A DNA stretch of 64,000 nucleotides from Paragyromitra xinjiangensis (taxonomy: Eukaryota > Ascomycota > Pezizomycetes > Pezizales > Discinaceae), in NCBI GenBank assembly GCA_038503065.1, contig JBCAMK010000013.1:310001-374000 (forward strand), written 5' to 3'. The translations under genes and the position numbers were made by a program. The notes under the pieces were generated by a model, which was given only the letters and a program-made list of their open reading frames with translations, was not told the DNA's origin and made no database searches. Below are positions 56,115-64,000 of the stretch, piece by piece (the first letter of the stretch is position 1; every line of letters begins with the position of its first letter).

Positions 56115-59047
56115 TTAGTTAGGTAACAGGCTTACAAACACCCTAAACCTCTCCAGCTCCCAACCCGTCGCACCACTGCTCCCCGTACCATTCACCAACC
56201 CTCCTCCCCCGCTTCCTCCCCTGAGCGCAGACGTAACAAGCGTGCACTCGATCGTATTAACCACCCCCGGAGTCAGCCTAACCTCGAACGGCGGCTCTTC
56301 CTTTTTCTTCTGCTGTGCTGTCCATGGGGATATCTGGCGAGGACTGTTATTATTCACTTTATGCTCTACAGCCAGTTTATATGGCCTATGAGCCAGATTC
56401 TGCGCGGAGAGCGTAGGCGTGATCACAATGGTATGGCATTCTAACGGCAAGTGCAGGAAGAATTGCGTGGTAACCTTCTGATCATCCGGAGCAAGGTCTT
56501 TGGTGAATTTGTGTTCTGCGCCAACGCTGGGGGAAGATGTAATACGGAAATTTGTGATTAGCGCGCTGGATGCGTCTATAATCGCAATTACAGTTAGCTT
56601 AGTTAAGACACATGTCTATCGGACGGTAGGGTTTACCTTTGCCCTCGGCACGATATCTTGGCTCCTCGTAGTACCCTGTATTTTGCCTATGATGGGGAGG
56701 TGCAGGAACCGGCACGTTTAGTGGTGGTGCAGGGGACTGGCTGGATGGGCCTGGGGTTGACGCTGCTGGGGTCACACTCAGTCGCTGTGGGGGAGGCGGC
56801 ATAGTGTTGTTCGGTACTGGCGGAGACATGTGGGAGCGTGGTGTGCGGGATGCAGAGTTGGCGCGCACGGTTATGGAATCACTTGGTGGGGATTTCGAGC
56901 GGCCGGTTCCTACTGATTCGGCTTTCTCGGGGGTGTACGGAGTGGTGCTCACCACTGGCACCGGTGGAAGGCTGCCGATAGGTAACGAGGTGGATGTCGT
57001 GGGAATTGTTGGAATGGCAGGTGAAGGTAAAGACACCGGAGTAGGAGCAGGAGGTGTGATGACTTTCTGTGGTGTCATACTCCGTGCTACTGGTGCAATA
57101 TTATTCACCTGCTGTTTGACAGGACTGGCGGATTTCCCATTAGTAGCCGGCGCCGCTACTGGCGGTACAGGTGATCTAGACACAACCCGACTTGCTCTTG
57201 GTGTGGGTTGAGATTGCGGTGGTGAACCCGCCACAGGCAGTGTATTGTTTGCAGCCGCTCCGTGTTGTCTCCCGACATTAAGCCTGATTTTTGTTCCTGC
57301 AGAGGCTGGAGGTTCGGCTGGCTTTTGCGGAGACTGGGCGCGATGAGCGCCCATATTTAGGCGGAGCTTGATGCCGCTGCTGGTGCCATTAGAGACCTCG
57401 CCAACTTTAGACTTGCCTTCTGCTAGGCGTTTGGTAAAGTATTCCTATTAATCAGATACGTAAATTAGACTCGTCCCGGTTTTTCTTTCTCGACAATTGG
57501 AGATATTTAGGGATTTCTTACATCAAGTCTACGAGCATCTTTAACAATATCGCTTCCCTCGTCGTTGAACTCCTCGGCGTTCTTCTTGATTAGAGCAACC
57601 GCTTGTTCAAAATCTGTCCACTTGGGATATTCTCCCAAGACAATTTTTTTCTTGATCATGTTGAGAGAGATTGGTGTTTTAATTATGCGGAAGTAGTCGC
57701 CGTAGAGCTTTTTGCTAGGGAGATTCAAAAAGTAGTGGGCTACAAGCTCGCCTCTAAAAATAACCATTAGTAAATCTTCTAAAATAAGAAATAAAGACTA
57801 AGACAATTTCAAAATAGAGAAAACGAGAAAACTATAGCGGTCGAGCAAAGCAATAAAAATATTGCGTCGCATTTCCAGGGAAATTCGTAAGGGGAGGGTT
57901 AGGGATATGACAACGGAGAAACATGGAGGTCTCGCGAGAAATGTAATAAACTTACTGGTCATCAACCAAAGACATCATATCATCCACAATTTTAGTCTGC
58001 TCCTGCTGCAACGCTGCCGGACTTGCTTTCACAGTTCTGCTAGAAGCTTGTCTGCCAGGCGTCGGCTGGATGCTCTCTTCTCGTTTAACATGTCGAGTTG
58101 TCTGTTCAGCCATATAACTCTCAATGACATTGCGGACTCGGATAGAGTCGCTGTGAACTTGGCTCTTGGGCTTGTTGTATGTAGCCGCATTTTGGCACAT
58201 GAGAAGGAGATCCGACTGGACATCTTGCAGAGTGGCGTATTGGTTGTTTATGATTTTTGCCTGTGCGATCGGAATTAGTTTATGGGTTGAAAAAGATCGT
58301 TAAAGGGCATTGGAGGGGATTCAGTTACGAACCTGGATTTCGTGCAATGAAATAGGGTTCTTTATTTTGTGGTAATAATCCGGATAGTCCGACTACGGAG
58401 GATGAAACATGTAAGTGACTCGGTGTTTGACAACTGGAGAAGCGACAAACATACCTGACTGGGGAGCTTCTCAAAGTGTTGGCGGACATGTCGGTTTCTG
58501 CAGGGTGGAATGAAACACTTGGGTTAGTGAAAATGGCTGGCGACAAGTCAAAGGAAAGCATCAGAATACAGCGGGGAGTATAAGAGAAATAATTACGAGA
58601 GAGAATTGGTGGGGGAGAGGGGTATATATCACACGAGCAGGAGAAAGCTCACCTCTCTTGATGGTTCATGATGGCATTCAGCAAGCCCTGGCCAAGAGCT
58701 CGAGCGGATGTTCCGTCTGCTCCATTTTGCTGCTTCTCGGCGGCGGTCTGCAGATAGTCGACGCGGGGGTTTCGTTAGTTAACTGGTGTGGAGAAGCAGG
58801 AGGAGTATTGCTTGAGCCTCATCAGGGATACCACAACCACGCGAGACGTTTAAGCAGAGCTTCGGTCTCTCTCATGTCGCGTTCCCTCTTCCCTTCCCCC
58901 ATCTCACCAGGAAACCCCCACCAAACCAAATGACACCCCACTGCAACAGGAACCAACGAAAAGACTCACCGATTGCTTGCGACGTTTCCTAGCCCGATCC
59001 TCCCCGTCGGGAACAGGCGATGCCTGTGTAATCTTGCGCTTATCCAT
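56115..59047 (-). CDS. RSC4: RSC chromatin-remodelling complex bromodomain subunit Rsc4
   Basis: Eight exons: 59047-58970, 58747-58653, 58497-58455, 58392-58333, 58260-57956, 57753-57522, 57444-56637 and 56575-56115; 693 residues. Two tandem bromodomains are seen. The first is assembled from short exons: RHVRQHFEKLPSQ-SDYPDYYHKIKNPISLHEIQ-AKIINNQYATLQDVQSDLLL, then MCQNAATYN. The second is HYFLNLPSKKLYGDYFRIIKTPISL, YPKWTDFEQAVALIKKNAEEFN. A ~250-residue Pro/Ser/Thr linker follows, then a C-terminal fold (ALITNFRITSSPSVGAEHKF, CHTIVITPTLSAQNLAHRPY, RFRVFVSLLPN) shared by Rsc4 proteins. The N-terminus has an RKRRKQ nuclear signal. Rsc4 binds acetylated histones and directs the SWI/SNF-class remodeller RSC. 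It is divergent from CKS1. Confidence 0.92.
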
Positions 59048-60035
59048 TTCACGATAATCGAGGAACAGTCGTAAAAGTTGGGTGCTAAGATGAGGGAGCG
59101 CTGGTGGGAGTTGGGGGAACGCGACCTTGGTTTTTTTTCGCGACTTGGGGTAGGGTAAAGAGAGTCGCGCCTCTTTTTCTACTGTTCCCTGAGCTTTGAG
59201 GAACAGCACAACAAGATTCTCTCGGTGAGAAGGGATTCTGGGCTCAGGAATATCAAATGGAAATTCTGGGCGCACGGCGGGGATAGCGGGATTCTGAGCA
59301 CTCGCTCGCTCGCTCTTCGTTCTGGTGTTGATCGTGGTCGCTGGGCAGGGAAAGCCACACGTTCTAGGCAGAGTTACACACCGTTTCGAGACAACAATAG
59401 GATTGTGGTGGCTGCCACGTGACCCTGCGTGCATAGCCATCCCTCCACCAGCCACACATCGCAATGCGAAGCGGAGGAGCGGGCCAACGACGTTGGGCGC
59501 TGTGTGGCAGCTGCAGTGTGTATCAATGCAACTTCGGGCCGTTTTGAAAGTAAACAAGAGGCGTCGCGGACGCTCAGGGTCTTCTTCTGCTACTTAACTA
59601 TCGTCTTTTCTCCGCTGTCCCCTTTCTCTCTTCTTATTCCTCACCATTTCTGTCCGCAGTCAGATCCTCTCTGCTGTGGTTGCGTCGAGGTTCTCTTTGT
59701 TTCCACAACAACCAGTCCAGACTACCAAACAACAGCGTTGCTAGCAGGCAGACTGCGGAGCCGCCCAGCCAACCGTCTGCCCAGTGGGAGGTTTATCCTG
59801 GACAGGAACACAAGCACGCGTCTCGGTCCGTCCCTTTCTGAAACCCCTCCTCCCGCCTTCCCCTCCCCTCTCCCATCCCACTTGCCTCTCCCCACCAAAC
59901 TCGCTCGTTTGTTTGTTGTCTGCTGCGCGCTCACAACTTCTACTCCAGCCAGTTCCCCAAAAGCTCCCTAGCTTCACACGATAAAAGCCAACACAAAACC
60001 ACCAGTCTTTTCTCAACACATCCCAATCGCATTAA
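59048..60035. promoter_or_regulatory. Divergent promoter region of RSC4 and CKS1
   Basis: 988 bp separates the two start codons. The half next to CKS1 is C/T-rich (CTCCTCCCGCC, CTTTCTCTCTT), as expected of a fungal 5' leader. GCTCGCTCGCTC and CCACGTGACC (a CACGTG E-box near 59416) occur toward the centre. Open frames here (59429-59971, +) are compositional. Confidence 0.55.
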
Positions 60036-60648
60036 ATGGTCATGGAGAAAGGTGGCTCTTCCCGCAATCGCCGCCCGCGCCTTTTGTCGGAAGCTGAAAG
60101 GGAACGTCTGGATGAATTCATTGATCTGATCCACTACTCCGACCGGTAAGTTCGCCCAACGCTGCTTCGTTTGTGCGCTTCGCCCAAGCTCAGACCTAAC
60201 TTTCAATCAGTTATTCGGACAAGGCATACGAATACAGGTACATTTTCTTCCTCCTCCGTATCACCCTTCTCGCTTCTTCTAGCGCTGAACTCTCAATCCC
60301 AACTATCGCCTGTTGCAGCGACCACAAAAACTAATTGGAAAACCAGGCATGTCATGCTTCCGAAACAGATGCTCAAGGCAATCCCCAAAGATTACTTCGA
60401 TGTCGAAACCGGTACGCTCAAAATCCTCCACGAGGAAGAGTGGAGAGGCCTTGGGATCACTCAGAGCTTGGGATGGCAACACTACGAAATCCACGCGCCC
60501 GAGCCTCACATTCTACTGTTTAAGTATGCCTTTTCCTCCGTCACTCCCCTTTTATCCCGCAGATTTCGCCACTCCCCGGAACATGACTGATCTTTGAGGA
60601 TTTTTCCTACTTAGGCGACCTAAGAATTTCCAGGCGAACGTCCAGTAA
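60036..60648 (+). CDS. CKS1: Cyclin-dependent kinase regulatory subunit (Cks1/Suc1)
   Basis: Exons 60036-60145, 60211-60237, 60347-60523 and 60615-60648 encode 115 residues. Exon 2 is only 27 nt and the last exon 34 nt. The joined sequence has the whole family signature: [49 protein letters not shown] and [13 protein letters not shown]. Cks proteins bind Cdk1 and a phosphothreonine on substrates, promoting multisite phosphorylation and cell-cycle progression. The HxPEP hinge that allows strand exchange is present (HAPEP). Start choice: MVMEKGG at 60036 or the Met two codons later. The N-terminal ~25 residues before the domain are an Arg/Ser extension. Confidence 0.96.
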
Positions 60649-63063
60649 ATTGATCCGTTTCCTTTTCTACTTTTCGCCAAGATGATAGAAATGGATTTTT
60701 TCTTTTCGTGCAAATGGCGCTTGGGCACGACGTAACGAACGGGATGAAGAAATGATCGAGGGGATACGAGAAATTTGCTAAACGATCTGCAACCTGACAA
60801 CCTTTCTTATGCTGAAACCCTTCAGAGATGTATGGAGGAAACTTTAGTCCAAGGAATTATGGGTGGTAAACGTTCGGAATTTGTTGGCACATGATTGATA
60901 TTTTCACATTTTCATTCCCTTTTCTCATCAACATAGTAGTTATCTCAACCCTCAACTATAGCTTTTCTCAAAATTCGGTTTTTTTCCTTCTCCCCAAACA
61001 CGAGTTCTTCTGGTTTTTATTTTCGCTTCTCTGTAAATACTAGTAATTTTTCTGTGGAGGCTTTTTTTTTCTTCATTTACAATACGCTTCTGCGTGATTT
61101 GTTGTATTAGGTAGTATCCGAATTGCTCGCTTTCCAACACCACTCCCTCCTTCGTAGAGACAAAACGCTAAAAGATGAGCGAAAAAACCCTTGACTACGA
61201 ATTCCGAATCCAACTCTACCATTCCCCTCCCCGTCCTCCAATTCCAGACGGGTAAAAAAAAAAAACTCACACAGTCCATTCCCAAATCCGCCCCAGTCCT
61301 ATCCAAAACATTACAAGGGACAGGGAGCAGAAAGACATCTAAGCCCAGGTTCCCGGGGCCGGTGATCTGCTCCAGGGGGGGAAGGGACCCACATACCCGG
61401 TCACGGGTATGGCTTTTTGATCGACTGGGATGTGAAACAGAAATTAAGATGAGTTGCGGCGGCTGAGAGGGGTTGGGTTTGCTGGTGGGAAAGGGTTGGT
61501 GTTGGGTGGGTTTGGGATTTGGAAGCTTTCTATGGGATAGTGATGGGTTGAGGAGGGTTGGTTGGGGGTGGACCTCTAGTAGGTCCTCTGCGTCTGCCTA
61601 TCCCATACATCAGAGCAACATAAATTCATACACTCTGATGAGCGCTGCTCTCCGAATGGATATCCTATCGTTGGAACAGGAAGCAGGCTAGCAAGATATT
61701 CAGATTTCATACCGCTGGGAAAAACGGTGCGTAGTGTCGATGTTATATTCACACCCTCCACTATCTTCGATAGAGAACTATCCACACATTCAAGCACCAG
61801 AAAAGCCCTACAACTATCAACCTGCGGGACAAGATCTTAGTTACTGCCACATTCAGATACAAGGCACTGGTAGCGGAAGCTGTTTGGTATGTGGGCTCTC
61901 TCGTGTCTTGACTTTCATCTTCTGATTCACTGTTTGCAGTCTGCTATTCCTACATATCTCGTTTCGTAGATGGCATTCCGGAAGATGGTGGATTTATTCC
62001 TACTGTATCTCGTCACCATCATTCATTTGAGAGTGCTTCTTGAAGACATTTAGGTGGTGGTTCAAAAGATATCAGCCACTGAACGCATATCCCACATGAT
62101 CCAAAGGTGTAACGAGCTAGCTGTCACATGAAAAACAGTCCTGCGGGTGAATCGTCAGTAGGAGGGGTTCAGAAAATACGGGCGTTTGTCTGTCGCTATA
62201 TTTCTACAATTGGCATCCTGCTATGGCGCAAATGATAGGAGGTATTGGATACATTGGAAGGTTCTGGTAGGGATTACACTTTCCCTAAGGCCCCTTAACT
62301 TTCGTGAATTCTAATCGCTGGATAGGAATGCGTTTCTGAAGGTTTTCATTCAGGCTCTCGCTGCTACGAGCTAAACTAGCGGATGTCTTCATGGCGTTTC
62401 ATGGAAACAATATAGCATCATTGCTGCCAGAGAAAAAAACGAGGGTTTCATTCAGAGAAAAGACAAACTCATCAGATTTACACCTTTGGTAGGTATTGCC
62501 ATCTATCTGCGTCCTAGAGCTGGACTTTACTAACGATCTCCCTGCGAGGCTTCCAGTTCTAGAGGCCTCGCTTCTCATTCTATCAACATAGAATCTCTAA
62601 TAACCCGAGGCTGGTATTTTTCTCGACACATTTCTCCTACAAGACATTTTGTAGGGATTTAATCGGCCATATAGAAAAGGAGGAAACTTCCTATTGCCTT
62701 ACACGCGAATGAAGGGAATATTTAACCGATTAAGGGTCTCCCTTAGACTCCATTTTATCAGGAAAATATCAATCAAGCCGGTGATTGCATTCCCGTTTGC
62801 TACCCTCAGGCAGGAAGACATGCGGAGGAGGTTTGTTTGTCAAGCAAGGGAGGTCAAGTTTCAGACAGATGAAAGTCTGCATCATTGCGAAAGAGGCCAA
62901 CAGATCCCATATACATACGTGAAAACGGTATATTAGAACATTCTGACTAAGTAAATAAAGAAGAAAAGCTACATGTATCTAACCACTAAGACAAATCCAA
63001 TTATCCCCCAACGCCTCAAACCCCAAAAACAACAACGCAACCCAAGTACCAAGATACAGAAAG
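60649..63063. other. Gene-free region downstream of CKS1
   Basis: No supported gene in 2.4 kb. It begins with the T-rich CKS1 3' flank (60650-61090). Frames at 61191-61466 and 62694-62936 (+) show no domain or codon pattern. The end of the region is the 3' flank of the small secreted gene and contains CTACATGTATC at about 62970. Confidence 0.4.
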
Positions 63064-63820
63064 CTACACAGGTTTACCCCTCATCTTCTGCCACACCTTC
63101 TTAAGCCACTCCACGAACTTCGTCCAATCTATTACCCACCGTTAACAATCCAGACTCTATAAAACGGAGTATGAAGTCTTACTACTAATTTTCCCACCCC
63201 CATACCCGCAATTCGGACACTCCACCGGAATCTGCGCTACAATATTCCTCGCCAACTCACTCACCGACATCGCACCAGTACTCACAACCACCGGCTTCGG
63301 CATTACCTTCGGCACTACCGGATCTTTAGTTCCTGTCTTCGGCGAAAGCTTCGCAATACCATCCTTAATACCCCCCACGATTGGCATCAACCGCGGGGGG
63401 CAGTACGGCCCAGCATGGGTGCAAACTGGCTCAAGGATAGGAGGAATAAACTTTGGCTTCGTTGAGGGTGGTGGTGGTTTTGATTGCCATGGGGGAATGT
63501 GTGGGGTTTTTGGTATTGTCCCGGAGCCGTGGGTTAGCTCTGGGCGGGGGAGGATGGGGGGAAGGGGGATGGTTTTGTCGGGGTTGAAGAGGCTGCGGTC
63601 GGGGCGGTAGACGTCGAAGACGGGGGAGAAGATCTCCATTCCGCCTAGTAGGGGTTAGTGGGTTAATTGGGAGTGAGGAGGGGGGGGTACGTTTAGTTAG
63701 GTGTTGTTTGGAGTCAGCTGTTTTGATGAGCTCTTGGTGGGAGTCATGGTAGGCTAGTGGAGCGGCGGTGATGAAGGCTATGAGAGGGGATATAGCTAAG
63801 AGGATTTGGAAGAGGTACAT
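63064..63820 (-). CDS. Small proline-rich secreted protein with a Lys-Arg processing site
   Basis: Exons 63820-63691, 63644-63183 and 63128-63064 encode 218 residues. MYLFQILLAISPLIAFITAA is a signal peptide. A short acidic/polar pro-segment ends in HLTKR, a Kex2-type dibasic site created by splicing exons 1 and 2. The mature part is Pro/Lys-rich (PPWQSKPPPPSTKPKFIPPI) with four Cys: VCTHAGPYC and VECPNCGYGGG. Reading past the GTAAGA donor gives a stop at 63157, but the 54-nt intron joins to a better end, NWTKFVEWLKKVWQKMRGK, an amphipathic basic helix. No homologue is recognised. The form fits a hyphal secreted protein or effector-like peptide precursor; function is not assigned. Confidence 0.65.
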
Positions 63821-63934
63821 GGTTGCGTATATAGTAGTAGTGATATAAAGAGGGATCCAACAACAGTTTGAGATTGAGGGGATGGGGAGGCTGTAGAAGG
63901 AATTGAGAGTTATAAGAGGGAGAAATATACCTTG

Positions 63935-63942
63935 TATTTATA
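63935..63942 (-). promoter_or_regulatory. TATA box of the small secreted protein gene
   Basis: TATAAATA on the minus strand, about 115 bp upstream of the start codon at 63820. This is a spacing that leaves room for a short leader. It is a simple match and unproven. Confidence 0.45.
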
Positions 63943-64000
63943 CCCATACATCTTTAGCTTTGTAGGAAAATAAATTCAATCAAAGCCCTAGCAAGATATC

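Noticed and set aside
56804..57211. 135-residue + frame rich in Gly/Val
   Set aside because: Antisense to the Pro/Ser/Thr linker of RSC4; complement of proline codons.
59429..59971. 180-residue + frame upstream of CKS1
   Set aside because: Ser/Pro/Leu-rich by-product of the CKS1 5' leader; not joined to CKS1 by a plausible splice.
1..64000. CRISPR arrays, bacterial-style operons, rRNA genes
   Set aside because: No regularly spaced identical repeats with spacers, no rRNA-like sequence, and genes are intron-bearing and widely spaced as in a eukaryote.

Overview
The window is nuclear DNA of a filamentous ascomycete (Pezizomycotina). The evidence is short GT-AG introns (46-306 nt) in nearly every gene, a creB-type deubiquitinase, a BAH-PHD chromatin reader, a fungal RSC subunit, and a Ty1/copia element lying in decayed repeats that look RIP-mutated. 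I cannot place it to class or genus. Gene density is low: about 16 genes, with gene-free stretches of 1 to 5 kb.

Layout. 2.5-5.1 kb (-): creB deubiquitinase. 5.1-13.7 kb: gene-free; its second half is a mosaic of decayed duplications, a TA-flanked inverted-repeat element between 84-bp direct repeats, and a tRNA-like pol III unit. 13.66-18.23 kb (+): a Ty1/copia retrotransposon with two LTRs identical by eye, a CACAT target duplication, and an internal deletion that removes RNase H. 18.4-21.3 kb (-): MLH2-type MutL protein. 21.3-24.7 kb: gene-free. 24.7-26.2 kb (+): dynactin p50 (dynamitin). 27.2-28.9 kb (+): BAH-PHD protein resembling EPR-1. 29.8-30.7 kb (-): F-box-like protein. 32.0-33.35 kb (-): mitochondrial ATP synthase gamma, divergent from TOP1 (34.3-37.8 kb, +). 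37.8-42.5 kb: gene-free. 42.5-44.1 kb (-): NAD-dependent epimerase/dehydratase. 45.9-48.6 kb (+): an 845-residue protein of unknown family with an HExxH zinc-peptidase motif. 50.9-51.7 kb (-): mitochondrial membrane protein. 53.2-54.0 kb (-): secreted FAS1 protein. 54.4-55.2 kb (-): lipocalin-like protein. 56.1-59.05 kb (-): RSC4, divergent from CKS1 (60.04-60.65 kb, +). 63.06-63.82 kb (-): small proline-rich secreted protein.

Most genes are unrelated housekeeping genes: carbon-catabolite deubiquitination, mismatch repair, dynein transport, Polycomb-type chromatin reading, ATP synthesis, DNA topology, chromatin remodelling and CDK regulation. There is no evident biosynthetic cluster. Two divergent pairs, ATP3/TOP1 and RSC4/CKS1, each share an intergenic region of about 0.9-1 kb. 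Exon joins were worked out by hand from splice sites and reading-frame continuity. In every multi-exon model given, exon lengths sum to a multiple of three.

The most novel items are the HExxH protein, the segmental duplication that reaches the end of MLH2 and preserves a paralogous empty site for the retrotransposon, the 84-bp-flanked inverted-repeat element, and the CATCACTCG and TACATGTA words that recur across intergenic DNA.
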